Of a stretch of 64,000 bases of DNA, positions 25,288 to 34,559 are shown one piece after another. This DNA comes from UBA5972 sp964567685 (lineage in GTDB: Bacteria > Pseudomonadota > Alphaproteobacteria > Rhodobacterales > Rhodobacteraceae), in contig CAZMNO010000016.1 of NCBI GenBank assembly GCA_964567685.1, positions 1-64,000 of the forward strand. The letters are read 5' to 3'. The first letter of the stretch is position 1. The number at the start of each line of letters is the position of its first letter. The position numbers and the translations under genes were made by a program. The notes beneath the pieces were generated by a model that was given only the letters and a program-made list of their open reading frames with translations, did not search any database and had not been told where the DNA came from.

Positions 25288-26261
25288 GCGAAGAACAATC
25301 ATATTCCGCCGCCGCCGAGGTGGGGCAGGTCCGCCTGCGCCGCACCCGCTGGCAACGCTTTGTCATTGAAGCGAAAAAGGCGCCGCCGACCGCGGTATTC
25401 GGCTTTATCATCATCGCGATCTACGCTGTGGTGGCGATCTTCGCCCCAGTGATTGCACCCTATGGCGAGGCAGATACCTCCTTCTCGGCCTATCAATCGT
25501 GGGGTGAAGGCCATATCTTCGGCACCGACCAGATAGGCCGGGACGTCTTTTCCCGCCTGATCTACGGTGCCCGCAACACGGTTGGCATCGCGCTGGTCAC
25601 CACGTTGCTGGCTTTCGCCATCGGCGGCGGGCTTGGCCTGATGGCTGCGATCAGCCAGAATTGGCTTGACCAGGTGCTGAGCCGGGCGATTGACGTTCTG
25701 ATGGCTATTCCGGGCCTGATCTTTGCCCTGGTGCTGATCTCAATCGCCTCAGCTAATGAATGGCCTACCATGCTGAGCCTTATAATTATCATCGCGGTGC
25801 TCGATTCCACCCGCGTCTTCCGCCTGACCCGCGCGGTTTCTTTGAATGTGGTTGTGATGGACTATGTCGAAGCCGCCAAGCTCAGAGGGGAGAAACTGCC
25901 CTGGATCATGCGGAGGGAAATTCTTCCAAACATCCTGCCGCCTTTGGTGGCGGAGTTTGGCCTGCGTTTCTGCTTCGTCTTCCTGATGATTGCGGCTTTG
26001 TCGTTCCTCGGCGTCGGCATCCAGCCGCCGACGGCAGACTGGGGATCGATGGTGCGGGATGGAGCCTCCTTCATTTCCTATATACGCCCCTGGAATGGCG
26101 ACCTCGCCTTCTCGATGAACTGGTCGAATTTCATGGAAGACATGAAACTTGCTGCGGTTCCGCTCCTGCCGGCTGGGGCGATTGCGCTCCTGACCATCGC
26201 GGTCAACTTCGTGGTTGACTGGTTCCTGCACAAGACATCGGGGCTGAAAGATGAGCACTAG
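25284..26261 (+). CDS. DppC-type ABC permease
   Basis: 325 residues with an N-terminal helix, the GTDQIGRDVFSRLIYGARN motif near residue 78 typical of DppC/OppC, and the EAA loop around residue 200 (AAKLRGEKLPWIMRREILPN). About six spans are visible. It is coupled to the permease before it by ATGA and to the ATPase after it by an 11-base overlap, so subunits are made in stoichiometric order. Confidence 0.88.
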   Translation: MSEEQSYSAAAEVGQVRLRRTRWQRFVIEAKKAPPTAVFGFIIIAIYAVVAIFAPVIAPYGEADTSFSAYQSWGEGHIFGTDQIGRDVFSRLIYGARNTVGIALVTTLLAFAIGGGLGLMAAISQNWLDQVLSRAIDVLMAIPGLIFALVLISIASANEWPTMLSLIIIIAVLDSTRVFRLTRAVSLNVVVMDYVEAAKLRGEKLPWIMRREILPNILPPLVAEFGLRFCFVFLMIAALSFLGVGIQPPTADWGSMVRDGASFISYIRPWNGDLAFSMNWSNFMEDMKLAAVPLLPAGAIALLTIAVNFVVDWFLHKTSGLKDEH

Positions 26262-27879
26262 AGACCGCGGCACAAAAGGCGATATCCTTCTGGAAATGAG
26301 GGATATCGTGATCGACGGATTTTCCGACGAGCGCTGGCATGAGATCATCAAAGGTGTCGATCTCACATTGAAACGGGGGGAAGTTCTCGGCCTGATCGGT
26401 GAATCCGGGGCAGGGAAGTCCACCCTTGGCCTTGCGGCAATGGGCTTTGCACGGCCCGGGTGCCGCCTGACCTCGGGCACCATCATGTTTGACGGCAAGG
26501 AATTGCGGGCCATGCCGGAAAAGGAAAAACAGAAACTCTGGGGGACGCGCATTGCCTATGTGGCGCAATCCGCTGCTGCCGCGTTTAACCCGGCGCATAA
26601 GCTGATTGACCAGACGGTTGAGGCGACGATGCGCCTTGGCACGATGTCGGAAAAAGAGGCGCAGGCCGATGCGATTGAGCTTTATCGCGCCATGCAGTTG
26701 CCGGACCCGGATAATATCGGCTTTCGCTATCCACACCAGGTGTCAGGCGGGCAGTTGCAACGGGCGATGACGGCAATGGCGATGGCGGCGCGGCCTGACC
26801 TGATCATTTTTGATGAGCCGACGACAGCGCTGGATGTGACGACTCAGGTGAACGTGTTGGCCTCGATGCGGGACGCGGTTGAGCAGTTTAATACCGCTGC
26901 CATTTATATCACACATGACCTTGCGGTGGTGGCGCAGATGGCTGACCAGATCAAAGTGCTGCGCTATGGCGAGCAGATGGAAGAGGCCGAGACGCGCAAG
27001 ATGCTGTCAGAGCCTGAGCATCCTTATACCAAGTCGCTGTGGTCAGTGCGCTCGATCTATAAAGAGCCGGGGACCAGTGAGGATCATATCCTTGAGATCA
27101 AAGGCGTAGATGCGGCCTATGGCGCCGGCATGAAAGTTCTGCATGACGTCAACATCTCGGTGCCGCGCGGCAAGACCGTGGCGATTGTCGGGGAATCGGG
27201 TTCAGGTAAATCGACTACGGCACGCGTGGTGACGGGCCTGTTGCCGCAGATGAAGGGCGAGGTTCTGTTTAACGGGGAGGCGCTGCCGCCTGAGCTCAAG
27301 GATCGCTCCAAGGACCAGCTTCAGCGCATCCAGATGATCTATCAGATGGCCGATACGGCGATGAACCCGCGCCAGACGGTGGCTGAGATTATCGGCCGGC
27401 CGCTTGAGTTTTATCTGGGCCTGAGAGGCAAAGCGAAAGAAAAGAAGGTTCTTGAGCTTTTGGGGCTGATCGAACTTGACGAAAGTTTTTACGACCGCCT
27501 GCCAAACGAGCTTTCCGGCGGGCAGAAGCAGCGGATATGCATTGCCCGGGCGCTGGCGGCAGAGCCGGAACTGATCATTTGTGACGAGGTCACCTCGGCC
27601 CTTGATCAGATCGTGCAGGAAGGCATATTGAAACTTCTTCTGCGACTGCAGGAGGAACTCGGTGTTTCCTACATCTTCATCACCCATGATATTGCCACGG
27701 TGCAGGCGATCTCGGACGAGATCGTGGTCATGTTCCAGGGCGCGGTGGTGGAGCAGGGGCTGAAAACAGCGATCATGGAGCCGCCTTTCCCGGATTATAC
27801 GCAGCTATTGCTTTCTTCAGTTCCTGAGATGGATCCTGACTGGCTGACCAACCTGTTGAAGGAACGCAGCGAGGCGTAG
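26251..27879 (+). CDS. Double ABC ATPase (DppD-DppF fused)
   Basis: 542 residues with two complete nucleotide-binding domains. Domain 1: Walker A GESGAGKSTLG near residue 50, signature VSGGQLQR, Walker B LIIFDEPTTALD. Domain 2: Walker A GESGSGKSTTAR near residue 312, signature LSGGQKQR, Walker B LIICDEVTSALD. Each has the H-loop ITHDLAV or ITHDIAT. Many dipeptide systems encode the two ATPases separately; the fused form is common in proteobacteria. It powers the permease pair upstream. Confidence 0.9.
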   Translation: MSTRDRGTKGDILLEMRDIVIDGFSDERWHEIIKGVDLTLKRGEVLGLIGESGAGKSTLGLAAMGFARPGCRLTSGTIMFDGKELRAMPEKEKQKLWGTRIAYVAQSAAAAFNPAHKLIDQTVEATMRLGTMSEKEAQADAIELYRAMQLPDPDNIGFRYPHQVSGGQLQRAMTAMAMAARPDLIIFDEPTTALDVTTQVNVLASMRDAVEQFNTAAIYITHDLAVVAQMADQIKVLRYGEQMEEAETRKMLSEPEHPYTKSLWSVRSIYKEPGTSEDHILEIKGVDAAYGAGMKVLHDVNISVPRGKTVAIVGESGSGKSTTARVVTGLLPQMKGEVLFNGEALPPELKDRSKDQLQRIQMIYQMADTAMNPRQTVAEIIGRPLEFYLGLRGKAKEKKVLELLGLIELDESFYDRLPNELSGGQKQRICIARALAAEPELIICDEVTSALDQIVQEGILKLLLRLQEELGVSYIFITHDIATVQAISDEIVVMFQGAVVEQGLKTAIMEPPFPDYTQLLLSSVPEMDPDWLTNLLKERSEA

Positions 27880-27910
27880 CGGCGGGGTTTGGACTGCCCA
27901 AAAGCGTGGT

Positions 27911-28729
27911 TTATTCTTTGAACCAGACGACCTGACTGCCGGTTGCCAGCAGCTTTCCGGTGCGGCTGAAAAGCTGCATGCTCTGATCATGAAAATTGCC
28001 GTGAAAGCGGGTGGCATCAGCGATACCCAGCAGATGCGCTGACCCCTGTTCTGCGATTTCATCCATCGACCCGATAAAATGTGTTGTCAGGGTAACGGTG
28101 CCCATCGGAACCAACGTGCCGCGCACATGAAACAGGCGGATCAGAAAGCAATCTGACAGCGCCATCAGCGACAGATAGTCAAGCGGTCGGTCGGGAACAT
28201 CCTTGACCCAAAGCGCGGAGATTGCCGGCTGCAATTCAGGTTTGGGCGGTTTCCCATAGGGTGGTGAACCTTCGATGTACCTGTATTCATAGGTATTTAT
28301 CCAGTTTGAATATGCGATATTCTTGGGTGGGACGTAAGCTGCGCATTCTTCTGGCGCTGGAACATCGGGTGCAGGTACCGGTTGATGCGAAAAATCGGCA
28401 AGCCGACGGGCCAGAACCAAGGTAGCTGTCGCACAGGTTCTATCACCCTGAACAAGCTCCAGCGACCAATGCTGGATATACTTCCCGGCCCGGGCGCATT
28501 TGCGGGTGATGACATAGGGGCCATCTGCCACGGCCGCGCAGAAATTGACCGTCATCGAGATCGGGTCGCCAACGCGCCGGTCGTCTTCCAGCACCGCGCG
28601 CATAAGGCTGGCTGAGGTGATGCCGCCAAATGGGCCGACAAGATTGGCGTAAACTGGGGAAGTGTGCCCTGAGAGCCTGTTCTGATCGACAGACGTCAAT
28701 GCGCTGGCCTTGTCAAATGGATGTGTCAT
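27911..28729 (-). CDS. Acyl-CoA thioesterase-like double-hotdog protein
   Basis: 272 residues resembling the TesB-like thioesterase family: LVGPFGGITSASLMRAVLE in the first hotdog (residues about 30-48), PISMTVNFCAAVADGPY, a variable centre, and a second hotdog with LTTHFIGS and the closing GSQVVWFKE. This would hydrolyse acyl-CoA in the cytoplasm. It converges on the ABC ATPase gene and is probably a single transcription unit. The chain specificity is not visible. Confidence 0.7.
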   Translation of the reverse strand: MTHPFDKASALTSVDQNRLSGHTSPVYANLVGPFGGITSASLMRAVLEDDRRVGDPISMTVNFCAAVADGPYVITRKCARAGKYIQHWSLELVQGDRTCATATLVLARRLADFSHQPVPAPDVPAPEECAAYVPPKNIAYSNWINTYEYRYIEGSPPYGKPPKPELQPAISALWVKDVPDRPLDYLSLMALSDCFLIRLFHVRGTLVPMGTVTLTTHFIGSMDEIAEQGSAHLLGIADATRFHGNFHDQSMQLFSRTGKLLATGSQVVWFKE

Positions 28730-29138
28730 TACGGGGTCCGGTTTTGTTATCGGCTTTCTTTCGTTCCTAGCTGGTCACTGACAGCCAGGAAACTATTTCG
28801 TTGCGTCGCATCTTGCCGAAATATTAAGATTTTCTGTTTGCATGCCCAGCAAATTGCCCGAAATCCCAGGTAACTCGTCGATTGTTCTGTCGATCAACCG
28901 ATCAATCAGCCGGCCGGTCTGTCAGTAGACTGATCCACTAGTCTACCAGCCGACTGAACCACCGGTCTACCGGTCTGTCGATAAACCAGTTTATTAGTTC
29001 ATTGTGCGTTTTCAGTGGCTTGTGAGCAGGTAATTTTTGCGTCGAGGGGCAGTTATCGAAATTTCAATGGTCGAGCAGCCTACCAATCTAGCGCTTCTCG
29101 TCCAGAATGACGTCTTGGCGGTCAGGCGATCTTACAAG
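28730..29138. repeat. Spacer with a quasi-repetitive GTCTACCGGTCTGTCGAT block
   Basis: No gene is visible. At about 28880-29003 short words recur: TTCTGTCGATCAACC (28885-28899) returns 88 bases later as GTCTGTCGATAAACC (28973-28987). Between them CCGGTCT, AGTCTACC, CAGCCGACTG and GTAGACTGATC overlap in both orientations, giving several small palindromes. The pattern looks like an expanded and eroded short tandem array. There are no uniform spacers, so it is not CRISPR. Confidence 0.6.
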
Positions 29139-31148
29139 TCAGCCATACTGGCGCGCTATCCTGTCACTGAAATCCTTCTCGAAAACCAGAACCTCGCCCT
29201 CATAGGCCTCGATCCGGGCGCTGAGATAGAAATTATCCGCATCCGACCACTTTTTCGAAGTGGTTTCCGTACGAACTTGCCAGTTTCCGCGGCCAAGTTC
29301 CTGGGTCCAGTGCGTTTCAGTAGAGGCTGATAGCGGGTCATCGGGATGAATGCGCGTGGTGACGCGGGTGATAAACCCGGATTGCAACCCATGCGTTGCA
29401 TCCTCGTTCAGACCCCCATCGTCAACCAATGTGCAGGTGATTTCACCCGTGGTGTAGTCCTCATGCCTGTGGCTTTCATAAAGTGCCGGTCTGATCACGC
29501 GGTGGGGCCACGGCTCGGCCCCTTCAGCCTCCTCAAAACTCCATTCATCGGTGTCAGAGCCCCCGTGCACCGGCAACTCCAGAGACCCTTCAATGAGAGA
29601 GACCGTCGCCCGCTCAGGCACAGGCCAGATAAACGGCCAATATGCGGTGGAGACAGCCACCCGCAATCGCATCCCCGCCTGGACCCGCATGGCGATCTGA
29701 TCAAGTGGCAGTGCAATGTCAATTGGCACATTCGGGATCAGGTCCTCAGGTGCCGTGTGTCCCTGCCAGTGATTGAGGTTGAGAACGCCGTAGGTAATGC
29801 GGTTGGAGGCGCCGTCCGGGTGTACTTCGCACAGGCGCACCACAATCTGGGCAAGCTTTTTGTCACTGGCAAGCCTCAACCGGATCACCGGTGCACCGAC
29901 GATATCAAGATCAGCCTTCAGGGGGGCGGTATCGAAACAGGCCGAGCGGTCATCATCGTCGCGCTGGTCACCGGGCATTTCAGGTACGGCGCCGGACATC
30001 GGAAAATAACTGCCGGTACCAAAGCCGCAATCAAGCGGTGAGTTTACCTCGGTTTCCGGTCTGCCATCGCCATCGCCACTGAGCGAACCGTCGGAATTGA
30101 GCAAAAGGGTCTCATTGCCGATACCTGCGCTTGGCCATCCGGTCTCCGCGATCCAATGCCCGTCCCGTTGCCGCCGCAGCCGGTTAGGCCGTACGCTTTC
30201 TTGCAGATAGGCCCGATAGGCGGGGTCGCTTTCAACTCCGTTGGCGTGTCCTTTCAGCCAGTGATCCCACCATCGCAGCGCTTCCTGCAGAAAACCGATT
30301 TGCGGCGCCGGATCAGCGGTATGCGGGTATTGATGCACCCAGGGGCCGACAATACCCTTGACCGGCGCGTCAAGATTGCTGACCAGATGCGAAACCGTGT
30401 TCATGTAGTTGTCGGCCCAGCCACCAATAGAGAGTACCGCTGCTTTGATCGCTGAGTAATCCTCAATGACCGAGCCGTGTTCCCAATAGGCATCGCGGCT
30501 TTGATGCCTGAGCCAGCTTGAGGCAAGAAACGGCTGGTTTTCAAGTCGTTCCAGCCACATCTCGCGCCAGCGCTTACCGCGCAGCATTTTGTCAGGCGGG
30601 CGCGAGGAATAGGACAGCATCTGACTGGCCCAAAGGAAATTGTCGTTGAGCAGACAGCCGCCTTTGTAGTGGATATCATCAGCAAATCGGTCAACTGATG
30701 AGCAGACGCTGATGATAGCTTTCAGGGCAGGCGGGTTCATCGCTGCAACCTGCAGGCAGTTAAACCCGCCCCAGCTTTTGCCCATCATGCCTACGTTGCC
30801 GTCACACCAGTCCTGCCGGGCGATCCAGGCAATGGCGGCGCAAGCATCATCAAGTTCCACTTGCGAATATTCATCGGCCATCAGCCCGTCGCTGTCGCCG
30901 TTGCCCCGCATGTCAAGGCGAAGGACCGCGTAGCCGCGACCGGCAAAGTATTTGTGCATGATCTCGTCGCGCGCAATGGTGCCATCGCGCTTGCGATAGG
31001 GGATGTATTCCAGAATCGCCGGAACCGGATTGTCATGCGCATCCTCGGGCATCCAGACCCGGGCTGACAAACGGCAGCCATCGGGCATTTCGATACCCAT
31101 ATCGGGCTCGTCAGTGATGCTGTGAGGAAACTGTGTGACGATTTGCAT
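29139..31148 (-). CDS. CocE/NonD-family alpha/beta hydrolase
   Basis: 669 residues from ATG 31148; a TTG start nine codons further is possible but has no better site. The N-terminal alpha/beta-hydrolase (X-Pro dipeptidyl peptidase S15 type) has YIPYRKRDGT, LRLDMRGNGDSDG and the nucleophile elbow GKSWGGFN near residue 140. The C-terminal part is the jelly-roll found in cocaine esterase and glutaryl-7-ACA acylases. There is no signal peptide, so it is cytoplasmic. It probably hydrolyses an ester or amide; the true substrate is unknown. Confidence 0.83.
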   Translation of the reverse strand: MQIVTQFPHSITDEPDMGIEMPDGCRLSARVWMPEDAHDNPVPAILEYIPYRKRDGTIARDEIMHKYFAGRGYAVLRLDMRGNGDSDGLMADEYSQVELDDACAAIAWIARQDWCDGNVGMMGKSWGGFNCLQVAAMNPPALKAIISVCSSVDRFADDIHYKGGCLLNDNFLWASQMLSYSSRPPDKMLRGKRWREMWLERLENQPFLASSWLRHQSRDAYWEHGSVIEDYSAIKAAVLSIGGWADNYMNTVSHLVSNLDAPVKGIVGPWVHQYPHTADPAPQIGFLQEALRWWDHWLKGHANGVESDPAYRAYLQESVRPNRLRRQRDGHWIAETGWPSAGIGNETLLLNSDGSLSGDGDGRPETEVNSPLDCGFGTGSYFPMSGAVPEMPGDQRDDDDRSACFDTAPLKADLDIVGAPVIRLRLASDKKLAQIVVRLCEVHPDGASNRITYGVLNLNHWQGHTAPEDLIPNVPIDIALPLDQIAMRVQAGMRLRVAVSTAYWPFIWPVPERATVSLIEGSLELPVHGGSDTDEWSFEEAEGAEPWPHRVIRPALYESHRHEDYTTGEITCTLVDDGGLNEDATHGLQSGFITRVTTRIHPDDPLSASTETHWTQELGRGNWQVRTETTSKKWSDADNFYLSARIEAYEGEVLVFEKDFSDRIARQYG

Positions 31149-31300
31149 GGGCCCCCCGATCTCTAGCACATTCAACGCCAGAGTTCTGTTTGCAGCAAGG
31201 CCGGAATTGGATTTTTTCCGTGCCGTGAACAGAACCGATTGCCAAGGCTAATCACGCCCCCTAACCTGTGCCGGATTCTCTTTTTAGCCGGAGGCACTTC

Positions 31301-31642
31301 ATGTCCATCAAACGTCTTGGCTCGGGTCCGCGCATGTCACAGGCCGTTATTCATCAGGGGCTGGTCTATTCCGCCGGTCAGGTCGGCAAGGGGGCCGATA
31401 TCACCGAACAGACCAAAGATGTTCTGGCCAATGTCGATGCCTGGCTGGCGAAAGCCGGGACGGACAAGTCGAAAATCCTGTCAGCGACCGTCTGGATCAC
31501 CGATATGGACAATTTCGCCGCGATGAATGCCGTCTGGGATGCCTGGATCGATCCTGAAAACCCGCCGGCGCGCGCCTGCACCGAGGCAAAACTGGCATTG
31601 CCGGAATTTCTGGTTGAGGTAATGGTGATCGCTGCTGTGTAA
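31301..31642 (+). CDS. RidA/YjgF-family enamine/imine deaminase
   Basis: 113 residues from ATG 31301 behind GGAGG. It holds the family pattern: an early GLVYSAGQVG, the central VWITDMDNFAAMNAVWDAW, the conserved Arg in PPARACTEAKLALP, and the closing Glu in LVEVMVI. Such trimers hydrolyse reactive imines released by PLP or flavin enzymes, which are abundant in this window. Length is slightly below the common 125-130. Confidence 0.87.
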   Translation: MSIKRLGSGPRMSQAVIHQGLVYSAGQVGKGADITEQTKDVLANVDAWLAKAGTDKSKILSATVWITDMDNFAAMNAVWDAWIDPENPPARACTEAKLALPEFLVEVMVIAAV

Positions 31643-31710
31643 TTTTCCTTGCGTTCAGGCGTAATCGGCGCAGACTGGAAACGGTGAAAGTATCTTAGAC
31701 CGGAGAAGTT

Positions 31711-32376
31711 ATGAAGTACTGCCGAAACGTGGTTGCAGCCGCATTTTGCGGGCTTGCAGCCGTTGCCACACCATCCTTTGCTGAAGAAACAACTCTAAAG
31801 GTCGAAGGCAATCTATTGAAGGTCGAGGGGTTGGTGACCGGCGACCGATATGTTTTTGACGCCAGTTTTGCGACCGAACACAGCATCGAGGTACCGGCGC
31901 CGTTTGAGTTTATCGCCCCGACCTCTGATAATCACCTGAACTATATCCAGCCGGCACCCGGCGGCACCGATATTTTCAAGGTGTTTTTCGTCACGCTGGA
32001 AAAACAGGTCAAATCCAATCTGCGATTCGTCCCGATCACGATTGCGGAAGGGCCGGTTGATGAGCGATTGAAATCATTGCAGAAACTGTTGAAACAGGTC
32101 CTGATTGCATCGGTACCGGATACTGACAAGGCGCGCATCAACAGCGTTTCCAAAACGTCTGTAGGCAAGTATCCGGCGATCGAGATGCTGGGGAATTATG
32201 ACACGCCGGATGACGGAACGGTTGTGATCCGGCTGGTGGCCATTCCCAATCCGGATGGTATTCACGGCATTCTGGCGATCATCAATGCGCTACCCAAAAA
32301 CATTGAAATGACCAAGGTCGAGGATATCCTGAACACGGATGCATCCCGCGCGCTGGGCACGTTTCGGTTCAAATAG
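31711..32376 (+). CDS. Exported protein of unknown function
   Basis: 221 residues with a Sec leader (KYCRNVVAAAFCGLAAVATPSFA, cleavage after ASFA-type site near residue 24). The mature part is soluble, without Cys or repeats, with beta-rich segments such as LKVEGLVTGDRYVFDASF and a helical middle (DERLKSLQKLLKQVL). A good GGAGAAG precedes ATG 31711. I do not recognise a family. It stands alone between RidA and the hpa genes. Confidence 0.65.
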   Translation: MKYCRNVVAAAFCGLAAVATPSFAEETTLKVEGNLLKVEGLVTGDRYVFDASFATEHSIEVPAPFEFIAPTSDNHLNYIQPAPGGTDIFKVFFVTLEKQVKSNLRFVPITIAEGPVDERLKSLQKLLKQVLIASVPDTDKARINSVSKTSVGKYPAIEMLGNYDTPDDGTVVIRLVAIPNPDGIHGILAIINALPKNIEMTKVEDILNTDASRALGTFRFK

Positions 32377-32440
32377 AGCAAACGGCGCAGCCTGATCAGC
32401 AGCGGCTTTTGCGCCGGGGCTGTTTGCTTGAGAGGATCAG

Positions 32441-33241
32441 ATGACACCACAAGACCATCTTGATGCAGCCAGACGGCTTGATCACGCAGAGCAGGCGCGC
32501 CATCAGGTCGGTTGTTTTAGCCAGGACTTTCCGGCGATGACCATGGAGGACGCCTATGCCATTCAGCGCCATTGGGTGGATATCAAACTGGCGGCCGGGC
32601 GGCGGATCGAGGGGCACAAGATCGGGCTGACCTCACGCGCCATGCAAAGCCAGCTTGGCATTGATATTCCTGACAGCGGCATCCTGTTTGACGACATGTT
32701 TTTCGCAGACGGTACTGTCATCCCGGCGGATCGGTTCATAGAACCGCGCATTGAAGCGGAGATCGCTTTCATCATGGCTGATGATCTGCATGGAGCCGAT
32801 GCAACGCCTGCCGATGTGCTGGCGGCGACCGAAAGCATCGCGCCGGCACTTGAAATCCTTGATACGCGAGTATTTCGTCAGGACCCGGTGACCGGGATCA
32901 GCCGGACCGTGTTTGATACGATATCGGATAATGCCGCCAATGCCGGTGTGGTGCTGGGATCCACGCGGTTTGACCCGGGAGAGTTTGATTTGCGCTGGAT
33001 TGGTGCCATTCTCAGCAAAAACGGGCAGGTCGAGGAAACCGGGCTCGGGGCCGGGGTGCTTGGCGACCCTCTTCTGAGCATGGCCTGGTTGGCAAACCGT
33101 CTGGCCGAGCAGGGTGATTACATAAGGCGGGGTGAAGTGGTATTATCCGGCTCCTTCATCCGCGCAGTGGAAGCGCCATCCGGATCTGTTTTTCAGGCAG
33201 ACTATGGCCCTCTGGGCGTGCTTGACTGCGCATTTGAGTAA
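32441..33241 (+). CDS. hpaH: 2-oxo-hept-3-ene-1,7-dioate hydratase
   Basis: 266 residues of the HpaH/MhpD hydratase branch of the fumarylacetoacetase fold. Signatures: EGHKIGLTSRAMQ near residue 63, the metal-binding EPRIEAEIAF near 105 (two Glu), and the late GSFIRAVEAPSGSVFQADYG. It adds water to 2-oxohept-3-ene-dioate, the step before HpaI. It starts at 32441 after GAGAGGATCAG and is followed after 12 bases by hpaI. Confidence 0.9.
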   Translation: MTPQDHLDAARRLDHAEQARHQVGCFSQDFPAMTMEDAYAIQRHWVDIKLAAGRRIEGHKIGLTSRAMQSQLGIDIPDSGILFDDMFFADGTVIPADRFIEPRIEAEIAFIMADDLHGADATPADVLAATESIAPALEILDTRVFRQDPVTGISRTVFDTISDNAANAGVVLGSTRFDPGEFDLRWIGAILSKNGQVEETGLGAGVLGDPLLSMAWLANRLAEQGDYIRRGEVVLSGSFIRAVEAPSGSVFQADYGPLGVLDCAFE

Positions 33242-33253
33242 AAAGGAAACGAC

Positions 33254-34057
33254 ATGGCGCCCTCGGTCAACAAATTCAAGGCAGCAATTCAGGCTGGCAA
33301 GTTGCAAATCGGAATGTGGCAGAGCCTTGGTGAGGCAATAACCGCCGAGATCTGCGCCTATGCCGGATTTGACTGGCTGCTGATCGATGGCGAGCACGGG
33401 GTGAACGATCTGCGTTCGATCCGTGACCAGCTTCAGGTGATCACACCCTCACCGTCAAACGCCATTGTGCGGATATCTTCGGTCAATGTGGTTGAGGTCA
33501 AACAGGTGATGGATGCCGGGGCTCAGACCATTCTGGTGCCGATCGTAAATACCGCAGAAGATGCCGCGCTGATGGTCAAAGCGATGCGCTATGCGCCTGA
33601 GGGTTTGCGCGGAAACGGGGCCGGGGTGGCGCGCGCTTCGGATTACGGGCGCAATCGCGATTATCTGGCATCGGCCAATGATCAGGCGTGCCTGCTGGTG
33701 CAGGCTGAAACGAAAGAGGCTTTGCAGAATCTCGAAGCCATTTGTGCAGTGGAAGGTGTTGATGGGGTCTTTATCGGTCCGGCGGATCTGGCCAGCAGCC
33801 TTGGCTATCATACGGATCCGGGGAATGAGGCGGTCGAAGCGGCGATTGTGGACGCGATTACGCGTATTCGTGCCTGCGGCAAGGCGCCGGGTATTCTGAT
33901 GGCCGATGAGGTGCGGGCAAGACGCTATATCGAATTGGGCGCGCTCTTTGTTGCCGTGGGGTCGGATATCTCGATGATTGCAGGTGGATCAAAGAAACTG
34001 GCGGCGAAATATCTGGGCGGGGAAAGCGAAACCAAAGACCAGGCCCAAGTTTACTAG
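33254..34057 (+). CDS. hpaI: 4-hydroxy-2-oxoheptanedioate aldolase
   Basis: 267 residues, near the E. coli HpaI length. Class II metal-dependent aldolase of the HpcH/HpaI family: GMWQSLGEAITAEICAYAGFDWLLIDGEHG near the start (catalytic His in EHG), VQAETKEAL with the metal Glu near residue 155, and GPADLASSLG with the metal Asp near 180. It splits 4-hydroxy-2-oxoheptanedioate to pyruvate and succinate semialdehyde, the last step of the pathway. An AAAGGAAA site precedes the start. Confidence 0.92.
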   Translation: MAPSVNKFKAAIQAGKLQIGMWQSLGEAITAEICAYAGFDWLLIDGEHGVNDLRSIRDQLQVITPSPSNAIVRISSVNVVEVKQVMDAGAQTILVPIVNTAEDAALMVKAMRYAPEGLRGNGAGVARASDYGRNRDYLASANDQACLLVQAETKEALQNLEAICAVEGVDGVFIGPADLASSLGYHTDPGNEAVEAAIVDAITRIRACGKAPGILMADEVRARRYIELGALFVAVGSDISMIAGGSKKLAAKYLGGESETKDQAQVY

Positions 34058-34121
34058 TGCTGGGGCCGCTTTGCGGCAGAATTTATGGCTCCGCCGGGGA
34101 TATTTGGGAAAAGAAGAAGAC

Positions 34122-34559
34122 TCAATCGCTGTTAAGCATTGCGAGTTTTCTGAGGTTATTCATGAGGTTATGGGTGTTCTCAGCTCCAAATTCACGTTCC
34201 AGAGCGGCGTAGATTTCGGAGCTTTCAGGCGTGATTTCGGCGATAAGGCGACGGCCCTTTCCCGTCAGTTCGGCGATTTGTTTTCGGCCGTCTTCAGCGT
34301 GTCGCGAACGCCTGATCAGGTCCTCTTTTTCCAGATGTGCCAGGATGCGGGTGAGGCTCGGAGTCAAGACGACGCTGGCGGCTGCAAGCGCCGTTGGTTC
34401 GCTTGGCCCGTTTTCGTTCAGTACGCGCAAGACCCGCCACTGCTGTTCACTAAGTCCGTGCGCTTTGAGCATAGGGCGGAACCGCTGCATAACAGCCTCC
34501 CGCGCACGCAAGAGCATGATTGGTAAAGATTTTTCTGACTGCTCAAGACGGCGGGTCAT
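34122..34559 (-). CDS. hpaR: MarR-family regulator of homoprotocatechuate degradation
   Basis: 145 residues from ATG 34559. The winged helix of MarR proteins is clear (LSEQQWRVLRVLNENGPSEP, then ASVVLTPSLTRILAHLEKEDLIRR, then DGRKQIAELTGKGR with the wing). The closest known member by layout is HpaR, the repressor of hpa operons. The start overlaps the hpaG stop by four bases, so regulator and enzyme share one transcript and feedback control is likely. The candidate operator would lie between hpaG and hpaF, at 35399-35492. Confidence 0.88.
   Translation of the reverse strand: MTRRLEQSEKSLPIMLLRAREAVMQRFRPMLKAHGLSEQQWRVLRVLNENGPSEPTALAAASVVLTPSLTRILAHLEKEDLIRRSRHAEDGRKQIAELTGKGRRLIAEITPESSEIYAALEREFGAENTHNLMNNLRKLAMLNSD

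Noticed and set aside
28880..29003. Possible CRISPR array
   Set aside because: Repeat words are short, overlapping and unevenly spaced, with no uniform spacers and no cas genes.
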